Part shown: positions 8,841-17,758 of the stretch, piece by piece
How positions within the stretch are numbered: position 1 is the stretch's first letter
Layout of the letters: each line of letters begins with the position of its first letter
Notes under the pieces: model-generated
Seen by the model: the letters and a program-made list of their open reading frames with translations, nothing else
Databases searched by the model: none
What the model was told of the DNA's origin: nothing
From: Chloroflexota bacterium
GTDB lineage: Bacteria > Chloroflexota > Dehalococcoidia > DSTF01 > RBG-16-68-14
Assembly (NCBI GenBank): GCA_003228685.1
Contig: QIFC01000095.1
Span: forward strand, 1-64,000
DNA length: 64,000 bases
Reading direction: 5' to 3'
Position numbers and translations under genes: made by a program

Positions 8841-10109
8841 ATGACCAACGTCAGCCTAGCTACCGGCGAACAGCCGCTCGAGTGCGCGCTCGGCATGTTC
8901 CACCAAGCTGCCGACCGCCTACATCTGGATGACGGCATGCGTGAAGTGCTCGCGAACTCTAAGCGCGAGATTTCCGTTACGTTCCCCGTCAAGATGGACG
9001 ATGGCTCGCTGCGCGTGTTCCATGGCTATCGAATCCACCACAACGAAACACGCGGGCCCATGAAGGGTGGCCTCCGCTACAGCCCTGAGGTCGACATCGA
9101 TGAAGTGCGCGCGCTTGCGATGTGGATGACCTGGAAGTGCGCTGTGGCGCGCCTGCCTTATGGCGGGGCCAAGGGTGGCGTCACCGTCGATCCCAAGGCC
9201 TTGAGCGAGGGCGAACTGGAGCGCCTCACACGCCGGTTCGGCTCGGAGATCGGCCCCTTCATCGGACCGGAGCGAGACATCCCGGCGCCGGACATGGGCA
9301 CGAACGCAAAGATCATGGCCTGGCTCATGGACACCTACAGCATGAACCAAGGCTACTCCGTGCCGGCCTCGTTCACCGGCAAGCCGATCTCGATCGGTGG
9401 CAGCGCCGGGCGATTCGAAGCCACCGGCCGCGGCGTCTTCTTCACCACGCAGGAAGCCTGCCGCCACATGGGCCTCAATCTGGAGGGCGCGACGGTTGCC
9501 GTGCAGGGCTTCGGGAACGTGGGCTCCGTGGCGGCTCAACTGTTCGCCGCCGCCGGCGCGAAGGTCGTTTCCGTCAGCGATTCCAGTGAAGCGATCTACG
9601 ACGCCAACGGTCTCAAGCACATCAACGAGATCATCGAGGCGAAGCGCGAACAAGGCTGTTTGCCGCCAGAGCACCCTGGCGACCGCCTGGCCAGGGAGGA
9701 GCTGCTCACGCTTCCCGTCGACATCCTGATCCCGGCTGCGCTCGAGAGCCAGATCACCGGAGCAAACGCCGGCGACATCAAGGCGAAGTTGATCGTGGAG
9801 GGCGCGAATGGCCCGGTGACCTGCGCGGCGGAGCCCATCTTAGAGGAGATGGGCGTACCCGTCATTCCGGACATCCTCGCCAACACCGGCGGCGTGATCG
9901 TCTCCTACTTCGAGTGGGTCCAAGACCTACAGTCGTTTTTCTGGGACGAAAAGGAGATCAACGACAAGCTGGAGCGCATGATCAAGAGCGCGTTCAAAGA
10001 GGTCGCCGCCGTCCGCGAGCGCGACGGCGGTACGTTCAGGGATGCAGCCTACACGCTAGCCGTCGGACGCGTCGTCCAGGCGACACAAGACCGCGGCATC
10101 TTTCCGTAG
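8841..10109 (+). CDS. gdhA: Glu/Leu/Phe/Val dehydrogenase (glutamate dehydrogenase)
   Basis: A 422-residue cytoplasmic enzyme that interconverts glutamate with 2-oxoglutarate and ammonia using NAD(P). The substrate domain shows RGPMKGGLRY (Lys75) and the active-site segment ARLPYGGAKGGVTVDP (Lys111), then GPERDIPAPDMGTN. The Rossmann domain starts with VQGFGNVGSVAAQ near residue 220. An acidic/serine VSDSSE after beta-2 leans towards NAD but is not decisive. The length is normal for hexameric GDH. GAGGAGG eight bases upstream fixes the start. It links nitrogen and carbon metabolism; no obvious operon partner is present. Confidence 0.95.
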   Translation: MTNVSLATGEQPLECALGMFHQAADRLHLDDGMREVLANSKREISVTFPVKMDDGSLRVFHGYRIHHNETRGPMKGGLRYSPEVDIDEVRALAMWMTWKCAVARLPYGGAKGGVTVDPKALSEGELERLTRRFGSEIGPFIGPERDIPAPDMGTNAKIMAWLMDTYSMNQGYSVPASFTGKPISIGGSAGRFEATGRGVFFTTQEACRHMGLNLEGATVAVQGFGNVGSVAAQLFAAAGAKVVSVSDSSEAIYDANGLKHINEIIEAKREQGCLPPEHPGDRLAREELLTLPVDILIPAALESQITGANAGDIKAKLIVEGANGPVTCAAEPILEEMGVPVIPDILANTGGVIVSYFEWVQDLQSFFWDEKEINDKLERMIKSAFKEVAAVRERDGGTFRDAAYTLAVGRVVQATQDRGIFP

Positions 10110-10125
10110 CGCAGCTACGCCTGGG

Positions 10126-11058
10126 CTACGTTCCCGCCAAGCGCTTCACCACGGGCGCCATCGTCTCCACCACGTCCGACGAGAACGTGACGTACGTGAA
10201 GCCGAACTCCTCCCGGCGTCTGATGATCGTGTCCTCAATCTGCTCCGTCGACCCGATCAGCGCGTGTGGCGACCTCATGACATCTTCGGCGCTCATGCCG
10301 AAGCCGCCAGAGACGCGCTCGGCCATGCCCGCCGCGTCCTCGGTGATCAGGTTGATGAAGACCATCACGTTCATCTCCAATTCGCTCAGCCTCTCACCTG
10401 CCGCTTCGCGAACGTAACCGATGCGCTTCTGGGTCTCCTCAGCCGTCCCCGTGGCCGCGACGGTCGGGTTCACCTCTCCCTCAGCGAGCGAGAAGTTGAA
10501 CCCGATGATATCGGCCTCCTGAGCGGCGATCGAGAGTACCTTCTTTCCGCCACCGCCAACCAGGATTGGCGGATGCGGCTTCTGAATCGGTTTGGGGGTG
10601 CCCTCGTGCTCACTGATCGTGTAATGCTTGCCAGAGAGAGAGAATGGTCCTTCGCTCAGCAGTCCCTTGATGATCTGCAGGCCTTCGTGGAACCGCTCGA
10701 TGCGGACGCCGGGGCGGTCGTATGGAATACCGGAGTCTTCGTAATCTGTCTTCATCCAGCCAGCCCCTAGACCGATCTCAAGACGTCCGCCGGACAGCAC
10801 ATCGATCGTCGCCAGCTCCTTCGCCAGCACCAGCGGATGGCGATAGTCGTTGTCCAACACGAGCGTTCCAATGCGCAGCGTCGATGTTGCGTCGGCGGCG
10901 GCCATCATCGCCGGGATCGGCGCCAGTTGGTCACCGAAGTGGTCCGGGATGAACAGCGACGAGTACCCCAGGTCCTCCATTTGCTTCGCCTTCTCCGCCC
11001 ACTCCTTGGCCGAACCGGCGTTGGAGATCTGGATACCGAACCTAAACTTCCGAGTCAT
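10126..11058 (-). CDS. LLM-class F420-dependent oxidoreductase (TIGR03621-like)
   Basis: A 310-residue luciferase-like TIM-barrel enzyme expected to use coenzyme F420 or flavin. It opens with RKFRFGIQISNAGSAKEWAE and shows GYSSLFIPDHFGDQLAP, TLVLDNDYRHP, SGGRLEIGLGAGW and PILVGGGGKKVL, motifs of the F420-dependent LLM subgroup. The start at 11058 is chosen because CTAGGAGG lies just upstream; the frame extends further but without homology. The gene begins eight bases after the AlkD-like gene, so the two are probably cotranscribed. The substrate is unknown. Confidence 0.88.
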   Translation of the reverse strand: MTRKFRFGIQISNAGSAKEWAEKAKQMEDLGYSSLFIPDHFGDQLAPIPAMMAAADATSTLRIGTLVLDNDYRHPLVLAKELATIDVLSGGRLEIGLGAGWMKTDYEDSGIPYDRPGVRIERFHEGLQIIKGLLSEGPFSLSGKHYTISEHEGTPKPIQKPHPPILVGGGGKKVLSIAAQEADIIGFNFSLAEGEVNPTVAATGTAEETQKRIGYVREAAGERLSELEMNVMVFINLITEDAAGMAERVSGGFGMSAEDVMRSPHALIGSTEQIEDTIIRRREEFGFTYVTFSSDVVETMAPVVKRLAGT

Positions 11059-11066
11059 GCTTCCTC

Positions 11067-11837
11067 CTAGCTTCTCTTGGGCTTGATCTTCAGGATCGCT
11101 GCGCGCTCCGCGCCTTTCAAGTCGCGGATGGCGTACAGCGTGATGGTCGATGGCAGGCCTTCGCGACGCATGCGCTTCACCAGCGCCAGCACGCGACGCT
11201 TCGCCGCCGATCCAGCGCGGATCGTATCCTTGAGCGCCCAGCCGACACTCTTCTGCACTAGGTCCTCGGTGTCGTGCATCAGGGCCTCGCAGAACCGTAG
11301 CGTCTCGTTGACATAGCCGCCATCGGAGGCTGTCTTGCGCGTGAACGTAACGACGCTCGTGCGGCGCTTCCACATGTTCGCGGACGAATTCCACGTTTCG
11401 TGCAGCCTCATCGTTTCGGTTGGGTAGCGCGAAAGTAGGATCGCTGTCACGCCGCCCTTCCCCGTTGCGAAATCGTCGACCTCCGTCCAGGTGCAGAAGT
11501 CGTCCAACAATGCGTCGAGCGTTCCGAAGTGCTCTGGAGTTAGCTGATCGACACTCATGCGCAGCACACCGAGCGCAATGTGGCCTTCCTCCTCGAAGTG
11601 GCTCTCGAGCAGCAGCCTCGCCAGCTCCAGCCTGGCGTCTAGATCGAGCGGTGCCACGTCGCCGATGCGGCGGACGAAGATGTCGCGCGTCCGCCCCGCT
11701 GTCAGTCCGTATGCCTCGACAGGCACCGGATGCCCGACCAGGCGTTTGACCCTCGGCTTGCGACCGGCCGACTTCTCTAGGTCGGCGACGAACTGCTTGT
11801 GGAGCGCTCGTGCGGCCGCGCCGGCCTTGATAGCCAC
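11067..11837 (-). CDS. DNA alkylation repair protein, AlkD-like
   Basis: A 256-residue HEAT-like helical protein of the DNA alkylation repair (AlkD, PF08713) family, which removes N3- and N7-alkylpurines without base flipping. Family marks are SSANMWKRRTSVV and EDLVQKSVGWALKDT, corresponding to the conserved Trp-containing helices of AlkD. The start is a GTG two bases beyond the stop codon of the large kinase/cyclase gene, so translational coupling is likely, and the LLM gene follows after eight bases. It may instead act as a DNA-binding paralogue, since AlkD homologues differ in activity. Confidence 0.85.
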   Translation of the reverse strand: MAIKAGAAARALHKQFVADLEKSAGRKPRVKRLVGHPVPVEAYGLTAGRTRDIFVRRIGDVAPLDLDARLELARLLLESHFEEEGHIALGVLRMSVDQLTPEHFGTLDALLDDFCTWTEVDDFATGKGGVTAILLSRYPTETMRLHETWNSSANMWKRRTSVVTFTRKTASDGGYVNETLRFCEALMHDTEDLVQKSVGWALKDTIRAGSAAKRRVLALVKRMRREGLPSTITLYAIRDLKGAERAAILKIKPKRS

Positions 11838-11839
11838 AG

Positions 11840-14800
11840 CTACCAGCCGATCGCGAAGACGCGTTGGGTGCCGGTCAGGCCCTTCAGCTCGATCTCTTTG
11901 CCGCCGTCGAACTCAATGTCCCCGGCGCTGTCTGTAAGCTCCTTCAGAAGCGAGGACGTCAGGATCTGCCCTCCGGTAGCCTGCGACGCAATGCGGGCCG
12001 CCAGGTTGACGTGCTTGCCGTAGAAGTCGCCGGAGTCGTGGATCGCCTCGCCGGTGTGCAGCCCGGCGCGCACCGCAATCTTCTCCTCGGCGTTTTCGTT
12101 GCGCTCGGCGAAGGCGCGCTGGATCGCGATCGCGCAATCGACGGCCCGCCGCGCGCTGGAGAACGCCAGCATGAAGCCATCGCCTTCGGTCTTCACCTCG
12201 TAGCCCTGATGCGCACTCACGCGCTCGCGCACGATTCCATTGTGCTCCTTCAGCAGCTCCATCCAGCGCTGGTCTCCCAGCCGCTCGTTGAGCGGCGTCG
12301 AGCCGACGATGTCGGTGAACAGCAGCGTCACCGTGCCATCAGGCGCGGCGTGCGTGCGCAGGTCGGGCTGTTCGCTCTGGACGGCGACCGACACGGCCTC
12401 GATCGACGTGTTCAGGTCGCCGTAGTCTACCCCCTGCAGCTCCATCTTGAGCGCGAGCGCTCGTTCGACGTACTTCGCCATGCCAAGCTCCTCGAAGGTC
12501 GCAAGCGCCTCGTTTGCCAACGCCTGTGCTTTCTCGTCGTCGCCTGTTTCGTTTCGCTCATGGAGCATCTCGGCATAGACGAACTGCGTGCGTGCTAACC
12601 AGGGAGGCGTGTTGACGCTCCGGTTGAACGCAATCGCCGCTTCGTAGTGCCGCTCGGCATCGTCCCAGCGCCGCATGGCGGTGGCCAGTTCGCCAAGCCC
12701 GAGCGCGCCCGACCCATCACAAAGAAACGCAAAGCCAACTGTGATTTGGCGATCTCCGTACGGTTCAAGGATCTCATAGAGCTGCTTCGCGCGCCGTTCG
12801 TCCTTCAGCCGGTGCGCCGCGTTAGCGGCCAGCAACAGCGTTACCATCCAGTTGCTGTCCTGCGGGATATCGACGAAGTCTCCGGCCGCGAGGCGGTCGA
12901 ACCACTCCCGCGCTCGTTCAGGTTGATCGATGTCCAGATAGAGGACAGACAGCGCCGCCTCCCAAGACCGCAGGCCAGGATTCTCCTCAAGTTGCTGAAG
13001 GACGACTTGCTCCAGCTCACTCAACCGTCCCTGAGCCCAGCGGATCGCGTAGAACTGGGCCGCAAACGTGCCCAGCCAGCCCGGGTGCTGGGTGCGCTGC
13101 GCGATGGGACCAACCTCTAGCGTCCGTTGCTCCGCTTCTTCGTAGCTGCCTTCGCGGATCAGCAGCATGGCGTCCCAAAGCGGACGCCAGGCGCTAAACG
13201 ACGGCTCACGCATCTCATCGGCCAGGTCCACCGTCGCCGCTATCTCCCTCTTCACGTCGTCCATCCGGCCAAGCTGGGCGAGATCGCCAATCAGAAAGAG
13301 CTGAGCCCATACAACATCCGTCTTGTTTTCAGAACGTTGCGCTGTTTCGAGAAGCTGCTTGGTAACTACAAGCCGTTCCTCGGCGAGTTGTGGCCCGGCC
13401 ATGGCCTGGTGCTTGGCGCGAAGCACTGCGACCTGCGCCCCCAGATCGCCCACCTGTTCGGCGGCTTCCAGAGCCTCCGCGACCAGCTTGAGCCGACGCT
13501 CTCGTTGAGCCGAAATGTCTCCGAACTCGCTGAGGGCATCGCACAGTGCCGCCAGGAGCCGTGCGCGGAGGCCCGTCGGCTCGCTGCCGTAAGCCTCGAG
13601 TGCCCGCTCAAGAACCGGCGTTTCGACTTGTGTGAAGGCCTGCGGGCCGCGCTGCACGGCGAGGTGGTATGCCACCGCAGCCTTGCCCTGTAGCTGGGGC
13701 TCTCCGAGATCCTCGGCCAAGTTCACCGCACGTTCGATGGCCTGCATCGCCTTCTCCGGTACGTCGGAACGAAAGTATGCTTGGCCCAGAGCCATGAGTA
13801 GTTCGTAACGCTGACGGTCATCCGCTGTGTCCTTCAGCTCCAGCGCCTGCAGCGCCAGATCGAAATGCGTAGCCGCCTCTTCGTACGCTAGCTGCTCGAC
13901 CGCCTTGTCGCCGGCCCGCTTCGCGAAGTCGATCGCCTTGTCGACGTCGCCGCCCGGCGCGGCCTGGTAGAAGTGGTGCGCCAGCTCTGACAAGTGCGCT
14001 TCCGCGCCCGCTCCGTAGAACGCCTCCAACGCGTTGCCGATCTGGCGGTGGAGCATCACCCGGCGCGGCGTACTCAGCTCACCGTAGAGCGTCTGGCGGA
14101 TCAGCGCGTGCGTGAAGTCGTACGTGCCCGCGCGGTCGCCCTTACGCTCTTCGATCAACTGCGTGGCGAGGGCCTCTTCGACCAGCTCGACAAGCTCGTT
14201 CTCGTCGACGTCCGCAATCGCCTTCAGCTCTTCCCACGTGAAGCCGCCCGTCATCGTCGAGGCGAGAGTCATCATCCGGTTGCAGGCATCGCTCACCCGC
14301 GACAAGCGCTTGCCGACCACTTCGCGCACACCTTCCGGGATGCCCAGCTCCTCGACAGTCGACACGTGCGATGTCCAATGGCCATCCTCATGCACGAGCT
14401 TGCCTTCTTCTATTAGGTGGTTCACGACCTCCCGAATGAAGAACGGGTTGCCCTCGGTCTCCTGGTAGAGGGCCGCCGCCAGCGCTTGGCGTCCGGCCGC
14501 GCCCTCTTCGGACGATTCCAGCGACTCCAGCAGGCCCAGTACGTCCTCTTGCGGCAGGCCACGCAGGAGCACACGCTGGTACGGCGTCTCTTGCCGCAGC
14601 GTTGCCAGCACCTCCGACAGTGGATGTTTTCTATCCAGTTCTACGTCTCGATAGGCGCCCAAGATCAGGACGCGTTGGTTCGAGACCGATCGCGCCAAGT
14701 AGCGCATCAGCAGCAGTGAGGGCTTGTCTGCCCAATGGATGTCGTCCAGCATGAGTACGATCGGGTTGGCCTCGGCGGCGTTCCTAATGAACGCCGTCAC

Positions 14801-16300
14801 GCTCTCATACAACCGCAGCCGTTCGGCCTCCGCCTCCAGCGGCTGCGCTTCCGGGATGTCCGGGAAACGCTGCCGGACTTCAGAGACCAGCTTCGCGACC
14901 TCGGGCGCGCCGTCTCCCAACTCACCGCGCAGCTCGCCATCCGGACGCCCGCGCATGTACTGCTGAAACGCCTCGATGAACGGCCTGTATGGCAGCGTGA
15001 CCTCGCCCTCGAAGCAGCGCCCTGTCAGCACCTTGGCGCCACGCAGCCTCGCGTAGACGCAGAACTCTTCAGCCAAGCGAGTCTTACCGATGCCGGGCTC
15101 GCCAACGAGCATCGCCAACGAGCCCTGTCCGGAGAGAGCGCTCTCCAGCGCCGACTTCAGTTGGTCCATCTCCTGCCGCCGCCCGACGAACTGCCCCCAG
15201 TTGAGCCCCTGGATGTCTGCGCTCGACGATTGCGTTTCGGCAACCGACTCAACGGTGCTGCGCTCGCGGATCGCTCGCAGCTCCTCAGCGACGGTCTTCG
15301 CGTCTGCTGGACGCTCCTCGGGAGGCTTCGCCAGGAGCTGCTGGATCAGCAGCTCTAACGCCTTCGGCACTTCCGGGTTGTGCCAGGAAGGCGCGACTGG
15401 GGCGGTGTTGATGTGCTGCGAGATCACGGCGACTGAGTCGTCGCCCTGGAACGGCGCGCGGCCGGTCACCATTTCGTAGAGCACGCAGCCAAGCGAGTAG
15501 AGGTCTGACCGCGGCGTCACCTCGCCGCCGACCGCCTGTTCGGGCGGCATATAGGACGTCGTGCCGACCATCATGCCTTCGCGCGTCAGCCGCGAGCGGT
15601 CGATCGCCACCGCGAGCCCGAAGTCGCCCAGCTTCGCCGAGCCGTCCTCGGCGAGCCAGATGTTGCCCGGCTTGAGGTCGCGGTGGATCACGGACTGGCC
15701 GTGCGCATGATCGAGGGCTGCGCAGATCTGCTCCGCGATCTCGAGCGCCTTGGCGATCGGGAGCCGGTGCTCTTCGGAACGAGCGATCAGCGCTTCCAAG
15801 TCGCCCCCTGCCATGTGCTGGCTCACGATGTACGGCTGCCCGTTGTCATCGCCGATATCGAACACCGTGACGATGTTCGCTTGGTCTCCCAACCTGCCCA
15901 TCGCCTGCGCCTCGCGCTGGATGCGCTTCAGGCCGACTTCATCCAGGCCTTCCGTCTTGATCACGGCGACTGCGACGTCCCGCTCCAGCTTGGAGTCGCG
16001 CGCAAGGTAGACGCGCTTCTTGCCGCCCTCGCCCAGGAAGCCCTTGACGGCGTAGCGCCCGTTAGCGAACGAGCTAGGCAGGGCCTGCGCGGGCGCCGGC
16101 GTAGGCGTCGCGCTGGGCGTAGCGGGCAGCCCCGGCGACGATGCACCAGCCGTCAGCGACTGGCCGCAGCCGTTGCAGAAGGCGCTGCCGCTAGGATTCG
16201 TGCGCTGACAATTCGGACACGCCGAATCTAACGCGGCTCCGCAGGAGTTGCAAAACTTCGCGTCGTTCGGGTTCTCTTGATTACACGATGCGCATCGCAT
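11840..16300 (-). CDS. Zinc-ribbon / Ser-Thr kinase / AAA ATPase / TPR / guanylate-adenylate cyclase protein
   Basis: A 1486-residue signalling protein. In order: two zinc ribbons (CASC...CNSC and CPNC...CNGC, residues 1-50), a Pro-rich linker, a Ser/Thr kinase (about 80-345) with GEGGKKRVYLA, VAVIK, HRDLKPGNI, DFGLA and an SPE-like MPPEQ, a regulatory AAA/STAND ATPase (about 385-680) with Walker A GEPGIGKTRLAEEF, a long TPR region (about 780-1290), and a C-terminal class III nucleotide cyclase (about 1305-1480) opening VTLLFTDIVGSTPLNERLG with KTEGDGFM. All core kinase and metal-binding cyclase residues seen are intact. The start at 16300 is preferred over 16339 because a predicted -10 box lies between them. 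The AlkD-like gene follows with a 2-base gap. The stimulus is unknown. Confidence 0.92.
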   Translation of the reverse strand: MRCASCNQENPNDAKFCNSCGAALDSACPNCQRTNPSGSAFCNGCGQSLTAGASSPGLPATPSATPTPAPAQALPSSFANGRYAVKGFLGEGGKKRVYLARDSKLERDVAVAVIKTEGLDEVGLKRIQREAQAMGRLGDQANIVTVFDIGDDNGQPYIVSQHMAGGDLEALIARSEEHRLPIAKALEIAEQICAALDHAHGQSVIHRDLKPGNIWLAEDGSAKLGDFGLAVAIDRSRLTREGMMVGTTSYMPPEQAVGGEVTPRSDLYSLGCVLYEMVTGRAPFQGDDSVAVISQHINTAPVAPSWHNPEVPKALELLIQQLLAKPPEERPADAKTVAEELRAIRERSTVESVAETQSSSADIQGLNWGQFVGRRQEMDQLKSALESALSGQGSLAMLVGEPGIGKTRLAEEFCVYARLRGAKVLTGRCFEGEVTLPYRPFIEAFQQYMRGRPDGELRGELGDGAPEVAKLVSEVRQRFPDIPEAQPLEAEAERLRLYESVTAFIRNAAEANPIVLMLDDIHWADKPSLLLMRYLARSVSNQRVLILGAYRDVELDRKHPLSEVLATLRQETPYQRVLLRGLPQEDVLGLLESLESSEEGAAGRQALAAALYQETEGNPFFIREVVNHLIEEGKLVHEDGHWTSHVSTVEELGIPEGVREVVGKRLSRVSDACNRMMTLASTMTGGFTWEELKAIADVDENELVELVEEALATQLIEERKGDRAGTYDFTHALIRQTLYGELSTPRRVMLHRQIGNALEAFYGAGAEAHLSELAHHFYQAAPGGDVDKAIDFAKRAGDKAVEQLAYEEAATHFDLALQALELKDTADDRQRYELLMALGQAYFRSDVPEKAMQAIERAVNLAEDLGEPQLQGKAAVAYHLAVQRGPQAFTQVETPVLERALEAYGSEPTGLRARLLAALCDALSEFGDISAQRERRLKLVAEALEAAEQVGDLGAQVAVLRAKHQAMAGPQLAEERLVVTKQLLETAQRSENKTDVVWAQLFLIGDLAQLGRMDDVKREIAATVDLADEMREPSFSAWRPLWDAMLLIREGSYEEAEQRTLEVGPIAQRTQHPGWLGTFAAQFYAIRWAQGRLSELEQVVLQQLEENPGLRSWEAALSVLYLDIDQPERAREWFDRLAAGDFVDIPQDSNWMVTLLLAANAAHRLKDERRAKQLYEILEPYGDRQITVGFAFLCDGSGALGLGELATAMRRWDDAERHYEAAIAFNRSVNTPPWLARTQFVYAEMLHERNETGDDEKAQALANEALATFEELGMAKYVERALALKMELQGVDYGDLNTSIEAVSVAVQSEQPDLRTHAAPDGTVTLLFTDIVGSTPLNERLGDQRWMELLKEHNGIVRERVSAHQGYEVKTEGDGFMLAFSSARRAVDCAIAIQRAFAERNENAEEKIAVRAGLHTGEAIHDSGDFYGKHVNLAARIASQATGGQILTSSLLKELTDSAGDIEFDGGKEIELKGLTGTQRVFAIGW

Positions 16301-16311
16301 GCTAACGAACG

Positions 16312-16320
16312 ATATTAGCA
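16312..16320 (-). promoter_or_regulatory. Extended -10 element within an inverted repeat (TGCTAATAT)
   Basis: On the minus strand TGCTAATAT ends 11 bases before the kinase/cyclase ATG, predicting a leader of about five bases. It lies in a TGCTAA...TTAGCA inverted repeat with a 9-base spacer that reaches the start codon, so it could also be an operator. Confidence 0.45.
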
Positions 16321-16345
16321 TACGCACACGTGGCCGCACCGCCCG

Positions 16346-17737
16346 CTAATCCACCGCTTCCTCCTTGGGGAACAGGTGGATCTGCGAAGCGGACACGACC
16401 GAGAGCGCCGCAAACACCGCTACGACGATCATGATCACTCGGAACGTATCGATTCCCGGGAGAGCGCCCGCGTCCGTGCTCAGCACACCGGCAAGGATGC
16501 CAGCGCCCAAGATGCTACCTATGTAGCGCATCATTGAGTTCGTGCCGGCCGCCGACCCGGCCAGCGCCCTCGGCGCCGACTCGATCGCCGCCGTCGTCGC
16601 CGATCCAAACCCCAACCCGAATCCGACCCCCAACAGCGCCAGCCCGGCCGCGAGGTACGCGAACGACACATCCTCATTCAGGCCTGCCAGCAGAAACAGA
16701 CTCGCTCCCAGCGCGAAGATCGAACCTGCCAACGCGGGCCAGCGTCTCCCAATTGCGTCCGAGACGCGCCCGCTAACAGGCGCAAACACGACCATTAGAA
16801 TCGACATCGCGCTGAGGAGCAGTCCGCTACGCGCCGGACTCCCGTCCTGGACTTCGCGGATGAAGAACGGGATCGTCAACAGCGTTGTATACATCACCAA
16901 GTTCGAGAGCATGACATGGCTGGTCGCACCGACGAACGACCGCAGCCGGAACAACTGCCATTGGACGACTGGCAGGTTAGCCGTAAGCTGACTCCACACA
17001 AACCCTGCTCCAAACAGCACCAACAGCCCCGTTGCCAGTCCCAACGCGAGCGCGCTTGGCTCTGACCTTAGCGAGACGAGCAAGAACGTAACCGTAATGA
17101 GCAGCATGGCCAGGATCGCGGCGCCGCGCAGGTCGATCTTAGGCTGTTCTTCGCTAGGCGAGTCCTCATACGGGAGCCAGATCAGCAACAACAGCGCCAT
17201 CGCCACCACGGGCACGTTCACCAGAAATATGAGCCGCCACGAGCCGAGCGCCAGGAGGCCCGCGCCGATCAGCGGCCCAGCCGCCGCCGACACGCCAATC
17301 AGCGCGCCGTTGAGTCCGTTGATCCTGCCAAGCGATTGCACGGGCACGCTCTCGCGCAACATCGCCATCCCGTTCGGGATCAGGACCGCGCCAGCAAGCG
17401 CCTGCCCCGTCCGGAAGACGACGAGCACTGTGAAGTTCGGCGCGAACGCCGCCGCCAGCGAGCACGCCAAGAATGCGACGAGCCCAATGCGATAGACCCG
17501 CTTTCGGCCGAGCTGATCGCTGAGCCTTCCACCCACAGGCTGCGCCACCGCCATCGCGATCAAGTACGAGGACACGAGCCAAGCGATGGTGCCGTGGCTG
17601 ATATCAAACGCGTCGCGCAGCTCCGGCAGCGCGACCGCGATCATCGTTGAGTTGAGTGGCGCCAGGATGCCACCGAGCGCTACCCCCAACAGGAGGAGGT
17701 AGTGCCGGCGCTCCAGCGATGGCTGTGCTAGGGTCAA
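16346..17737 (-). CDS. MFS transporter, DHA2-type drug:proton antiporter family
   Basis: A 463-residue integral membrane protein with about 14 predicted hydrophobic helices, the usual topology of the DHA2 family of drug:proton antiporters. The loop motif GGRLSDQLGRKRVYRIG after TM2 is the MFS motif A, repeated as SGRVSDAIGRRWPAL in the second half. The N-terminal LNSTMIAVALPELR resembles the DHA2 motif D region. The start is a weakly supported TTG at 17737. It is separated by 21 bases from the upstream PEP-utilising gene, so cotranscription is possible. The substrate cannot be inferred. Confidence 0.88.
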   Translation of the reverse strand: MTLAQPSLERRHYLLLLGVALGGILAPLNSTMIAVALPELRDAFDISHGTIAWLVSSYLIAMAVAQPVGGRLSDQLGRKRVYRIGLVAFLACSLAAAFAPNFTVLVVFRTGQALAGAVLIPNGMAMLRESVPVQSLGRINGLNGALIGVSAAAGPLIGAGLLALGSWRLIFLVNVPVVAMALLLLIWLPYEDSPSEEQPKIDLRGAAILAMLLITVTFLLVSLRSEPSALALGLATGLLVLFGAGFVWSQLTANLPVVQWQLFRLRSFVGATSHVMLSNLVMYTTLLTIPFFIREVQDGSPARSGLLLSAMSILMVVFAPVSGRVSDAIGRRWPALAGSIFALGASLFLLAGLNEDVSFAYLAAGLALLGVGFGLGFGSATTAAIESAPRALAGSAAGTNSMMRYIGSILGAGILAGVLSTDAGALPGIDTFRVIMIVVAVFAALSVVSASQIHLFPKEEAVD

Positions 17738-17758
17738 GCGGTCTTGCTCGCGCTCAGA

